Source: Cellvibrio polysaccharolyticus
Lineage (GTDB): Bacteria; Pseudomonadota; Gammaproteobacteria; Pseudomonadales; Cellvibrionaceae
Reading direction: 5' to 3'
Assembly: GCF_015182315.1 (NCBI RefSeq)
Contig: NZ_PRDL01000001.1
Location: forward strand, 1,736,001-1,800,000
Length of the DNA: 64,000 nt
Part shown: positions 53,765 to 62,213 of the stretch, one piece after another
Layout: each line of letters starts with the position of its first letter
Position numbering within the stretch: position 1 is the first letter of the stretch
Program-made: the position numbers and the translations under genes
The notes under the pieces: generated by a model
What the model was told of the DNA's origin: nothing
Databases searched by the model: none
What the model saw: only the letters and a program-made list of their open reading frames with translations

Positions 53765-54133
53765 ATGAAAAAGTTATTGATTGTTTCCCTGATTGCACTG
53801 GGTTTGAGTTCAGCGGCTTTTGCACAGGATCACCCTGCGCGTCATGCCGGCCATGATAACCAGCGTTTGATCAAAGCCCTGGAAATTACCGATGACCAGT
53901 TACCACTGGTGCAAGGTATTCTGGAGGAATACAACGAGAGACGCCGTGAGTTGATGGAGCAGCAGCGCGAGCAGTTTGACCGCATCAACCTGGAGCAAAA
54001 AGAAGCCTTGTCCGGTGTGCTGACCGCCGAGCAGTTGGAGAAACTGGACAATCTGAAGAAGCCCCGCAAAGGTAACTGGCGGGATGGCAAGCGCCCTTAT
54101 TCGGAGCGCGATAAACCTGCCGATCAGCAGTGA
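53765..54133 (+). CDS. Spy/LTXXQ-like periplasmic protein
   Basis: A 122-residue exported protein (signal MKKLLIVSLIALGLSSAAFA). The mature part is helical and charged: ALEITDDQLPLVQGILEEYN, ERRRELMEQQREQFDRINLE, LTAEQLEKLDNL. The LTAEQ-type motif and length resemble CpxP/Spy proteins that act as periplasmic chaperones. In E. coli spy is a BaeR target, so its position next to a BaeSR-like pair is suggestive. Confidence 0.7.
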   Translation: MKKLLIVSLIALGLSSAAFAQDHPARHAGHDNQRLIKALEITDDQLPLVQGILEEYNERRRELMEQQREQFDRINLEQKEALSGVLTAEQLEKLDNLKKPRKGNWRDGKRPYSERDKPADQQ

Positions 54134-54160
54134 TTGTTTGCAACCACCGTTTTACCGATA

Positions 54161-54187
54161 AAAATGGCAGCAGAAATGCTGCCATTT
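54161..54187 (+). terminator. Terminator after the Spy-like gene
   Basis: Stem AAAATGGCAGCA/TGCTGCCATTTT with a three-base loop and a TTTTGTTCG tail. A near copy of this hairpin recurs at 54383-54406 on the far side of repeat copy F. Confidence 0.8.
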
Positions 54188-54360
54188 TGTTCGTTTGTCA
54201 TTAGGATGCTTGTTCCAAAAACGCATAAATACATCCTTGTAGCTCCGACGAGTCAACGGCAACTGCTCCTGCGTTACTCTAACTTCCGCCATCCATGGCG
54301 GTCGTCCCTGACTCGACGGTTTTCGAACAAGCATCCTAACGCCAAACTCGCCTTGTGCCC
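54188..54360 (+). repeat. Hairpin repeat copy F (long form)
   Basis: Conserved core with the central block, outer ends TTCGTTTGTC and GCCAAACTCGCCTTGTGCC, and 15-bp perfect arms (54201-54215 with 54325-54339). It is flanked by a 24-base imperfect direct repeat (54162-54185 and 54383-54406, two mismatches). No gene in this stretch. Confidence 0.85.
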
Positions 54361-54508
54361 CTATTGGGTTTTGCCATCGTCTAAATGGTAGTAGAAATGC
54401 TGCCATACTTGTATTCAACGTTTGGATTTGTAAAAAATGTGCCGTTTTGATCGGATTTGAGGTAAGTTTCGCAGCATCTCTAATAATCCAAAAAAGCGGT
54501 GATTCTGC

Positions 54509-55336
54509 ATGCGTATATCCAAACTGACACTCCTTGCCTCCCTTGTATTAGCTTCTGTCTGTCAGGCCGATTCTCCTGCCGCCAAGGCGAGCGATAAAGA
54601 TTGGATCCAGCTGTTTAACGGCAAGGATCTGAGTGACTGGACGATTAAAATTGCCGGTTACGAAGCCAACGACAACGCCTTTAATACTTTCCGTGTGAAC
54701 GATGGTGTACTGCAAGTGCGCTACGACGAATACGAAAAGTTCGAGAATCAGTTTGGTCATATTTTCTCCAATCACGGCCCTTTTTCGCATTACATTATTC
54801 AGGTGGAATACCGTTTTGTGGGCGATCAGGTGAAAGATGGCCCGGCTTGGGCGCAGCGCAATAACGGCATCATGTATCACACCCAATCGGCTGACAGCAT
54901 GACCTTCACCCAGTGGTTCCCCACCAGTATGGAGTACCAATTGCTGGGTGGTAACGGCACTGAAGAGCGCACCACCGGCAACCTGTGTACCCCGGACACC
55001 AAAGTGGTGATTGATGGCAAATTGCGTGAAGACCACTGTATTGTTTCTACCAGTGATACCTTTCACGGCGACCAATGGGTAACGGCAGAGCTGGAAGTGC
55101 ATGGCAGTAAAGTGGCTATACACCGCATCAATGGCAAAAAAGTGATGGAGTACAACGACCTGCAACTGGATGACGGCACCCCGCTTGAGGGTGGTTTTAT
55201 CGCACTTCAGGGCGAGACACACCCCACCGATTTCCGCAGTGTCCGGTTGCTGAATCTGAAAGGTTGTATGGATAGTAAAGCGAAGAACTATCAGGCCTGG
55301 TATGTAGCTGACGATAAAAACAGCTGCAAATACTGA
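54509..55336 (+). CDS. DUF1080 / 3-keto-disaccharide hydrolase family protein, exported
   Basis: A 275-residue protein with a signal peptide ending at CQADS. The concanavalin-like beta-sandwich of PF06439 is clear: WIQLFNGKDLSDWTIKIAGY, NNGIMYHTQ, SMEYQLLGG, GDQWVTAELEVHG and GFIALQGETHP. A short Cys-containing tail (CMDSKAKNYQAWY ... NSCKY) resembles a small calcium-type add-on found at the end of some secreted hydrolases. Function in glycan turnover is likely; substrate unknown. Confidence 0.85.
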   Translation: MRISKLTLLASLVLASVCQADSPAAKASDKDWIQLFNGKDLSDWTIKIAGYEANDNAFNTFRVNDGVLQVRYDEYEKFENQFGHIFSNHGPFSHYIIQVEYRFVGDQVKDGPAWAQRNNGIMYHTQSADSMTFTQWFPTSMEYQLLGGNGTEERTTGNLCTPDTKVVIDGKLREDHCIVSTSDTFHGDQWVTAELEVHGSKVAIHRINGKKVMEYNDLQLDDGTPLEGGFIALQGETHPTDFRSVRLLNLKGCMDSKAKNYQAWYVADDKNSCKY

Positions 55337-55348
55337 TTGGATAGCGCT

Positions 55349-55386
55349 AAAAAAGCTGGCCGGTATGCACCGCGCCAGCTTTTTTT
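55349..55386. terminator. Bidirectional terminator between convergent genes
   Basis: AAAAAAGCTGGC / GCCAGCTTTTTT hairpin between the DUF1080 gene and the alcohol dehydrogenase gene; T runs on both strands. Confidence 0.9.
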
Positions 55387-55447
55387 GTTTCTGCGTAAAG
55401 TGGTTGGCAATTGTTCCGTCAGGGCCAACTTGCCATGTGCCGGGTTA

Positions 55448-56503
55448 TTATTTTTTCAGTGTCGACATGTCAATCACAAAACGGTACTTCACATCGCTTT
55501 TCAGCATCCGTTCGTAAGCGTCGTTAATGTTTTGCATGTCGATGGTTTCGATATCCGAGGTAATGCCGTGTTTGCCGCAGAAATCGAGCAGTTCCTGGGT
55601 TTCTGCTATACCACCAATCAGTGAGCCGGCAACCGATTTACGCCCGAGCACCAGCGGCGCCGAGTTGAGAAAAGGATCCAGGGGGCCGAGGTATCCTACC
55701 AGCACCAGAGTGCCACTGATATTCAAGGTGGGCAGGTAGGGGTTGAGGTCGTGAACGTAAGGTACGGTATCAATAATCAGGTCAAATTGGCCGCGTACCG
55801 ATAACATTTGTTGCTCATCGCCGGAGAGTACAACGTGATCGGCGCCCAGCCGACGCGCATCGTCTTCTTTACCGGGTGAGCGGGTAAACAGGGTAACTTC
55901 TGCCCCCAGCGCTTTGGCCAGCTTCAAGCCCATGTGGCCGAGCCCGCCCAAACCGATCACCGCCACTTTGCTGTGTGAACCCACCTTCCAATGCCGCAAC
56001 GGCGACCAGGTGGTAATACCGGCGCATAACAAGGGTGCAGCACCTGCCAGATCCAAACCTTCAGGCATATTCAGCACAAATTTTTCCGATACTACAATTT
56101 GTTCCGAGTAGCCGCCGTAGGTCAGCGTTTGATCCTGGCGGTCGCGGGCGTTGTAGGTGAGGGTAGGGAACTCCTCGCAATATTGTTCATGCCCTTGCTG
56201 GCAGGGCTGACAATGCTGGCAGGAATCTACCATGCAACCCACGCCGACATGATCCCCGGCTTTGAAGCGGCTGACCTTGCTGCCAACGCTGAGCACCTTG
56301 CCAATAATCTCGTGCCCCGGTACTGCTGGGTAAACCGTGTCATGCCAATCATTGCGAGCGGTGTGCAAATCCGAATGGCACACGCCGCAATACAATATCT
56401 CAATCACCACATCGTCGGTTCTGGTGGCACGGCGGTTGAAATGAAAGGGCGCCAGCGAGGCGGTGGCAGATGGTGCGGCGTAACCCAATATAGTGGTGGT
56501 CAT
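55448..56503 (-). CDS. Zinc-dependent NAD(P) alcohol dehydrogenase (YahK/CAD-like)
   Basis: A 351-residue medium-chain dehydrogenase. Catalytic zinc ligands appear in CGVCHSD and PGHEIIGKV, structural zinc cysteines in DSCQHCQPCQQGHEQYC, and the Rossmann GLGGLGHMGLKLAKALG. The catalytic region and GGYSEQIVVSE resemble the cinnamyl-alcohol-type reductases such as YahK that reduce aldehydes with NADPH. Divergent from a LysR gene. Confidence 0.9.
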   Translation of the reverse strand: MTTTILGYAAPSATASLAPFHFNRRATRTDDVVIEILYCGVCHSDLHTARNDWHDTVYPAVPGHEIIGKVLSVGSKVSRFKAGDHVGVGCMVDSCQHCQPCQQGHEQYCEEFPTLTYNARDRQDQTLTYGGYSEQIVVSEKFVLNMPEGLDLAGAAPLLCAGITTWSPLRHWKVGSHSKVAVIGLGGLGHMGLKLAKALGAEVTLFTRSPGKEDDARRLGADHVVLSGDEQQMLSVRGQFDLIIDTVPYVHDLNPYLPTLNISGTLVLVGYLGPLDPFLNSAPLVLGRKSVAGSLIGGIAETQELLDFCGKHGITSDIETIDMQNINDAYERMLKSDVKYRFVIDMSTLKK

Positions 56504-56840
56504 AGAGCTGTCCTCAACAAATAGATGGGAAGTAGAGTCAGGTTAGCGCAATGCTTAACCTCTTGTTCGACCGGGTCGGTGATTGTAGAGTCGGTCGGCG
56601 AGTTTGATAAGTCAGGATAATTGGCATTCGCTAATGAATTTAGCTCATAAATAGCCCGGGCAGATTTTCTGCGCTGAAAACCGCTGGTGGACGCTGGCCA
56701 GGTTGCGCACAAATGGCTGCTCAGATTTTACCGGACGCTGTATTGAAAAGTTTGGTAAGGGCTATTTTTTCGGGCATCGCGACTGGTATAACCTCTGAAT
56801 AATTTACTAATGCTTGCTTATCCATGAGAGATATTCATTA
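56504..56840. other. Divergent promoter region, ADH / LysR
   Basis: No gene is supported. It must hold both promoters; a LysR-type site of the T-N11-A class could lie here but I cannot point to one with confidence. Confidence 0.4.
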
Positions 56841-57749
56841 ATGCCGCCCGAAAACCTGAATGATCTGCTCGCCTTTCTGGCCGTGGCCCGGGCGCGCAGT
56901 TTTACCAAAGCGGCAGCGCAGCTCGGCGTATCCCAGTCGGCCTTAAGCCATACGCTACGCGGCCTTGAAACCCGCTTGGGCATTCGCCTGTTAACGCGCA
57001 CCACACGCAGTGTTTCCCCTACCGAGGCGGGGCAGCGTCTTATGCTGTCCATTGGCCCGCGGCTGGATGAAATTGAAGGTGAGCTGGCGGCGCTGAGCGA
57101 GTTTCGGGAAAGGCCGGCAGGTACTATTCGTATCAACGCCGCCGAACACGCCGCCACCAGGGTATTGTGGCCCACGCTGGAAAAGTTTCTGCCGGACTAC
57201 CCGGATATCAAAGTGGAAGTGAGTGTTGAATACGGCATGATCGATATTGTTGCCCAGCAATATGACATGGGTGTTCGGTTGGGTGATCAGGTGGCGAAAG
57301 ATATGATTGCGGTGCGCATCGCCCCGGATATGCGCATGGTGGTGGTCGCCACCCCCGGTTATTTTGAGCGCTATCCGGTGCCGGAAACGCCTCGCGATTT
57401 AACCATCCATAACTGCATTAACCTGCGCCTCAGCACCCACGGCGGGCTTTATGCCTGGGAGTTTGAAAAAGACGGCCAACCGCTCAATGTAAAAGTGGAA
57501 GGGCAACTGGTATTCAACGGTAGCGCACCGGTGCTCAGAGCGGCGCTTGCCGGTATGGGGTTGGCCTGTGTGCCGGAGGATCTGGTCATAGAGCATATTG
57601 CTGCAGGGCACCTGGTACAGGTGCTGGATGACTGGTGCCAGCCGTTTCCCGGCTACCATATTTATTACCCGAGCCGCCGCCAATCGTCACCGGCCTTTAA
57701 ATTGCTGGTAGACGCATTGCGTTACCAGACACCGGAAGCGACTCCGTAA
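56841..57749 (+). CDS. LysR-family transcriptional regulator
   Basis: A 302-residue regulator. The N-terminal winged HTH (about 5-64) reads LLAFLAVARARSFTKAAAQL then GVSQSALSHTLRGLETRLG and TRTTRSVSPTEAG. The effector domain (about 90-295) is of the CrgA/PBP2 type. I start at ATG 56841; an upstream TTG at 56814 would add nine residues. Its divergence from the alcohol dehydrogenase suggests it controls that gene. Confidence 0.9.
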   Translation: MPPENLNDLLAFLAVARARSFTKAAAQLGVSQSALSHTLRGLETRLGIRLLTRTTRSVSPTEAGQRLMLSIGPRLDEIEGELAALSEFRERPAGTIRINAAEHAATRVLWPTLEKFLPDYPDIKVEVSVEYGMIDIVAQQYDMGVRLGDQVAKDMIAVRIAPDMRMVVVATPGYFERYPVPETPRDLTIHNCINLRLSTHGGLYAWEFEKDGQPLNVKVEGQLVFNGSAPVLRAALAGMGLACVPEDLVIEHIAAGHLVQVLDDWCQPFPGYHIYYPSRRQSSPAFKLLVDALRYQTPEATP

Positions 57750-57927
57750 AGACAAGGCTGGTATTTGAGCGCTGCGGGTGCGAAGCTTGCCTGGCAAAGG
57801 TCGCCGGGAGGTGTAGGGATCATGATATAAGTTGTTAAAAACCCCGCTGTAGCGGTGTTTCAGCGTATGATAAAACATCAACTTTTACAGCAATTGCTGA
57901 TTATAAAAATACCAACGGCTACTTGAA

Positions 57928-59085
57928 ATGCAGCAATTTTACAAACGTGCACTGGTGATACTGGTTTTATTGATCATTGCCAGCGCGATTGGCGCTTATG
58001 TTTGTGTACAGCGCGCTTTCCCTGAAATGTTCCTCTTGCCCGCAGAAGAAGACAGCGTACTCTGGCTCTCTGACCTGAGAACTGACAGCCGGGATGACGG
58101 TGGCGATTCTACCATTCATCTGGTTGATGACCGGTTCAGCCTGAACTTCAAATTCTTTGTTACCGAAACGGCTGCCTATCCGTTTTCGTCGATCAGCCTT
58201 CTGTTTAAAGACGCAGCCGGTGAGGAAAGCCTTACCGATCTTTCCCGTTATGAAGAGCTGACGTTTAACGTCAGGTGTGCGCCGAATAACGTGCTCTCTT
58301 TTTCGCTCTATACCTTTGATGAACATACCTCGGTTACCGGTAAATATTTAACTTACCGCGGGCCTATCGGTTTCTTCTCCTGCAAAAACGAATGGGCGCA
58401 AGTGCGCATGGATTTAACCCGGCTGGACACACCCCAGTGGTGGTTCGATATGTTCGGGCAGGAGCTTTCGCGCAAAGGGTATAACTTGCAAAAAGTGGCC
58501 GGGCTTACCTTTGCCTCGACCTTTCAAAGCCCGAAAAATACCGAATCCGAAGTCATCATCAGCAATATAAAAATCGCTGGCGAGCAGTGGAGTTATATTT
58601 ACGCGCTGTGCGTTTTTCTGGCATTGATCTGGCTGGGCTTTGTTATCTGGCTGATGCGCCAGCACACCCGCTTTTTGATAAAAGACCTCGAAGAAAAAGT
58701 ACAGCGTGACCGCCCGCTGGTGGCTTATCAGCAGCTGTCGGTTGAGCCGCACCGCGAAAAAGAACGTGCACAAGTACTGAGCTTTATGGCTACCGAATAT
58801 TCCAACTCCGAGTTGAATCTGGAGTCAATGGTTACAAAGCTGGGCGTCAGTCGCACCAAAATAAACGATATCCTGAAAAGCGAAATGGGATACACCTTCA
58901 CCACCTACCTGAACAAATTGCGTTTGGCCGAAGCCGCCCGGCTGATTGCCGAAAAAGATGTCAACGTTTCCGAAATTGCCTATTTGGTGGGGTACAACAA
59001 CGTTTCCTATTTCAACAAGCTGTTTAAAGAAGAATACGGCTGCACGCCAAAAGTATTTAAAAACCTCTGCGGTTCTAAAAAATAG
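57928..59085 (+). CDS. Membrane-spanning AraC-family regulator with periplasmic sensor
   Basis: A 385-residue protein. Helix 1 (about 8-27), a periplasmic beta-rich domain (about 30-218) that resembles a carbohydrate-binding sandwich (LSRYEELTFNVRC, WAQVRMDLTRLDTPQWW, VAGLTFASTF, EVIISNIKIAG), helix 2 (about 222-243), a short charged linker and a C-terminal AraC DNA-binding domain (about 283-383; GVSRTKINDILKSEMGY, NVSEIAYLVGYNNVSYFNKL). It is a one-component transmembrane sensor, not a two-component hybrid. It lies next to a TonB receptor and GH5 gene, the probable targets (inference). Confidence 0.85.
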   Translation: MQQFYKRALVILVLLIIASAIGAYVCVQRAFPEMFLLPAEEDSVLWLSDLRTDSRDDGGDSTIHLVDDRFSLNFKFFVTETAAYPFSSISLLFKDAAGEESLTDLSRYEELTFNVRCAPNNVLSFSLYTFDEHTSVTGKYLTYRGPIGFFSCKNEWAQVRMDLTRLDTPQWWFDMFGQELSRKGYNLQKVAGLTFASTFQSPKNTESEVIISNIKIAGEQWSYIYALCVFLALIWLGFVIWLMRQHTRFLIKDLEEKVQRDRPLVAYQQLSVEPHREKERAQVLSFMATEYSNSELNLESMVTKLGVSRTKINDILKSEMGYTFTTYLNKLRLAEAARLIAEKDVNVSEIAYLVGYNNVSYFNKLFKEEYGCTPKVFKNLCGSKK

Positions 59086-59157
59086 CGTTGGCAACAACAA
59101 GCTTCCTATTCTTTTCTGTAACGGGCTGTGAATCTGATAACGCAGGATATAAAAAGA

Positions 59158-59186
59158 AAAAAGCGGCACACTTTCATGTGCCGCCT
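59158..59186 (-). terminator. Terminator after third TonB receptor
   Basis: Minus strand: GCGGCACA/TGTGCCGC stem with a CTTTCA-type loop followed by TTTTTTCTTTTT. It lies 10 bases past the receptor stop. Confidence 0.9.
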
Positions 59187-59195
59187 TGTCAGGAT

Positions 59196-62111
59196 TTAGA
59201 AGTTTGCACGAAGCGTTAAGGCATAGCGGGTATCGTTTACGAAGAAAGACGCGTAACGATCACCGGCACCTATTTGTTTCATAATGGTACGAGTTTCTGA
59301 ATTGGTAATGTTGTTCACTTCAAGACCAAGAGAGAAGTTGTCGTTGATATTATAGAAAATAGATCCATCCAGTTGCCCTGAATCATCACTCCAGATTGGC
59401 AAGCGATAATAGGTACCGTTACTTTCGTTAACGCCGCCATTGTCGCCATCGTAGCCGTTAGCACCAATCGCCATCAGGTACTCACTGCGCCAGCTCCAGG
59501 CGAGCCGTACAGACACAGGCCCTTTTTCGTACATACCGATAATGTTGTAAGCATTTTTGGATAAGCCTTCATAAGGTTGCTTGCCAGGGAAGGGCGTACC
59601 ATCTGTGTCGACAGCGCTACGAGTAGCACCTTCGTTGTCTGCGTCGGCAGCATCAGGAATATTGGTGCTGCTGTCGATGTAGGTGTAGTTTACTTGCAAA
59701 CCAAGGCCATCCCACGGGGCTGGTAACATATCAAAGAACTGGTTATACCCGAGTTCAAAGCCGTTAATCTTGGCGCTTCCCACGTTTTCCGGACGAGTGA
59801 CGTTGTAGTCCCAGCCATTATAGGTTTCGCGAACTACTGAATCGCGAATAATGCCTGTCAAGCTCTTATGGAAGAGTGTTCCATAAATCATGCCGCCCTT
59901 ATCATCAAAATACCATTCCGCAGACACATCGAATTGATCGGCTTCAATAGGTTTCAGGTAGGGGTTTTTAGCAGTGGACGATAAACGAACTTCAGATGCA
60001 GGAATATTGCTTTCAGCATTTTGTCCGTCTCTGAAGGAAGCTTCGAGATTTCTGAAAGATTTCAACTGACTGAAATCCGGTCTGGAAATCGCTTGTGAAG
60101 CGGCAAAACGTAAAAACACATCATCGCGTAACTGCATACGCAAGTTCAAACTGGGAAGAACATTGGTGTAGGAGTTTTCTGCACTCAGGAATTCGCTGGG
60201 TGCGTTAAAGGGTTTTTCTTCCGCCTGGTTAAGCGTGAAGTCTGGGTAAACCAGGAAACCGTCGGCAGTCATTTCGGTTCTTACAACGCGAACACCGATG
60301 TTACCATCGATGGGTTTGGCAAGGTCAGCAAAACCAAAACGGGCAACCGCGTGAACGGCATAGGTGTTTTCTTCCTGCCGATTTGACCAATCCGGGTCAT
60401 TTTTATCCCGTAAGGTGAAATCATCACAACAGATGTAATTGGGCGATGCTGCGCCATGCAAATCCTGGAAGGATTTGGGGTATCCGAGCGCGAGGTCCAA
60501 AGAAGGTGCCCAGACAACGCCGTTCATGTTTCCCTTTCCTTTAAAGAAATTGGGATATTGATTCAGATTCAGCAGGTGATATTCGCTCTCCTGAATTTTC
60601 GGCAGCGGTTGATCCGGGTCCAGCTTCCAGCCTTTCATCCAGGGCTGATAGATACCTTGCCAGTTATAAGCGGTATCAATGTTGTCGGCTGTGCGATCAG
60701 TAGCGCGCGCACCAAATTTAATAGATCTAAGAAATGAGTCTTCAATGGTGTACTCACCATCGATTCTGAAAGCGATCTGTTCGGCTTCACTTTCTTCAAT
60801 GTGAGGCATGGTAAATGCCCAGTAATAATTGCCAGGATCTGCCAGATAGCTTGCGTCACTGGTGATTTTTGGCATACGTCCGGTGAGGTCAAGATCAAGA
60901 TAGGGCAAATCAATCGCCGTTGCTACGGTTGAGTCCAGAGAATCAGTGGTCGATTTTGTATATTGTAAATCGGTACTGAAAGACCATTTATCCGAGGCTT
61001 GCCACTTCACGCCACCGGAAAAATCGGTCGTTTTAGATTCTCTGGTGGACGCACGAATGTCGGCACCGTATGACATACCATCGTTTGCTGTGTCATATAA
61101 GCGACCGGACCGAAAAACACCATTTTCAAATACGGCATTGTCACTACCCAGGGTCCATGGGTCGTTGTTTACGAAGATGGCATCTTCATTCCATTGCATG
61201 TCATAGGAGCTTCTGAACGCAGTCAGGTAAACTTCGGTGGTATCACTTGGCCGCCATTGAAAGGCGCCATAGGTACCCAGTCTTTCGCGCTGATATTCCA
61301 TGGTGCGCCAGTCAGCACCCTTCGGAAGCCACATTTTCTGGCCTTCCACGATATCTGTTCTGGCAAACATGGCGCGGTTAAAAATACCATCGGTGCGGGT
61401 GGCAAGATCGGAATAGGCTACGTCCAGCAAGATTCCCATTTCACCGGCGTTGGTATCCCAGCGGTTGCTGTAGAGTGCCGAGAAAGACGGTTTGGTTTCC
61501 TCGATAAAGTCACCGTAGTTGGCACTGGCGGACAAGCCGATTTTTTGACCGTCCAATTCCAGTGGCATTTTGGTACGCAGGTTGACTGTTCCGCCCAGAC
61601 CACCTTCAATCATGTCGGCCGACGGGTTTTTGTAAACATCGACACCGGCCATCAGTTCAGCAGGTACGTCTTCAAAAGAAAGGCTGCGGCCACCACTGGC
61701 TGAGAAGCTGTCGCGACCATTCAGCTCACTGCGCACGTGGCGCATGCCACGCACCGCTACGCCGCTTCCTTCGGCAGAAAAGTGTTCCGGATCACCGATC
61801 GAAATGAAACGTTCGATGGTCACACCGGAGATACGCTGAATAGCTTCGGTAATACTGCGATCTGGCAGTTTGCCGATGTCGTCAGACACAATCGAGTCAA
61901 CGATTTGCTCGGCGTTTTGTTTAAGCAGCTGCGCAGACTGAACGCTGCCGCGCTGGCCGGATACGATGATTTCTTCAATGCCGGCGCCTTCCTGGGCGTA
62001 CACCGAGTTGCCAAAGCCCAGCGCTCCTACCGCGAAGGAAAGGGTAGAAGCAGACCGGATCAGCCTTGCCAGGGTTTTTCGGGTGAATTTTTTGTTGTGA
62101 TGATGTGTCAT
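59196..62111 (-). CDS. TonB-dependent receptor, carbohydrate type
   Basis: A 971-residue receptor. Signal peptide ends near VYAQE; IEEIIVSGQRG is TonB-box-like; the plug has DIGKLPDRSITEAIQRISGV and VRGMRHVRSEL; the barrel ends in ALTLRANF. AGGAGCG precedes ATG 62111. It lies 102 bases downstream of a GH5 endoglucanase on the same strand, so beta-glucan or xyloglucan oligosaccharides are a plausible ligand (inference). No tandem ATGATTGA site is seen upstream, setting it apart from the two rhamnogalacturonan receptors. Confidence 0.9.
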   Translation of the reverse strand: MTHHHNKKFTRKTLARLIRSASTLSFAVGALGFGNSVYAQEGAGIEEIIVSGQRGSVQSAQLLKQNAEQIVDSIVSDDIGKLPDRSITEAIQRISGVTIERFISIGDPEHFSAEGSGVAVRGMRHVRSELNGRDSFSASGGRSLSFEDVPAELMAGVDVYKNPSADMIEGGLGGTVNLRTKMPLELDGQKIGLSASANYGDFIEETKPSFSALYSNRWDTNAGEMGILLDVAYSDLATRTDGIFNRAMFARTDIVEGQKMWLPKGADWRTMEYQRERLGTYGAFQWRPSDTTEVYLTAFRSSYDMQWNEDAIFVNNDPWTLGSDNAVFENGVFRSGRLYDTANDGMSYGADIRASTRESKTTDFSGGVKWQASDKWSFSTDLQYTKSTTDSLDSTVATAIDLPYLDLDLTGRMPKITSDASYLADPGNYYWAFTMPHIEESEAEQIAFRIDGEYTIEDSFLRSIKFGARATDRTADNIDTAYNWQGIYQPWMKGWKLDPDQPLPKIQESEYHLLNLNQYPNFFKGKGNMNGVVWAPSLDLALGYPKSFQDLHGAASPNYICCDDFTLRDKNDPDWSNRQEENTYAVHAVARFGFADLAKPIDGNIGVRVVRTEMTADGFLVYPDFTLNQAEEKPFNAPSEFLSAENSYTNVLPSLNLRMQLRDDVFLRFAASQAISRPDFSQLKSFRNLEASFRDGQNAESNIPASEVRLSSTAKNPYLKPIEADQFDVSAEWYFDDKGGMIYGTLFHKSLTGIIRDSVVRETYNGWDYNVTRPENVGSAKINGFELGYNQFFDMLPAPWDGLGLQVNYTYIDSSTNIPDAADADNEGATRSAVDTDGTPFPGKQPYEGLSKNAYNIIGMYEKGPVSVRLAWSWRSEYLMAIGANGYDGDNGGVNESNGTYYRLPIWSDDSGQLDGSIFYNINDNFSLGLEVNNITNSETRTIMKQIGAGDRYASFFVNDTRYALTLRANF

Positions 62112-62213
62112 GGAGACGCTCCTAATATTATTGCTTTTATCGCTGGCCGCTCATTTCTCGGATTGATAGTGAGGCGGCATCAGGATGCTGTTGTCGTAAC
62201 CTGCGGTTGAGGT

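Noticed and set aside
7249..54360. Integron attC sites or a CRISPR array as explanation for the hairpin repeats
   Set aside because: Copies are isolated, separated by many kilobases of normal genes, with no integrase, no cas genes and no regular spacers; attC consensus boxes do not match.
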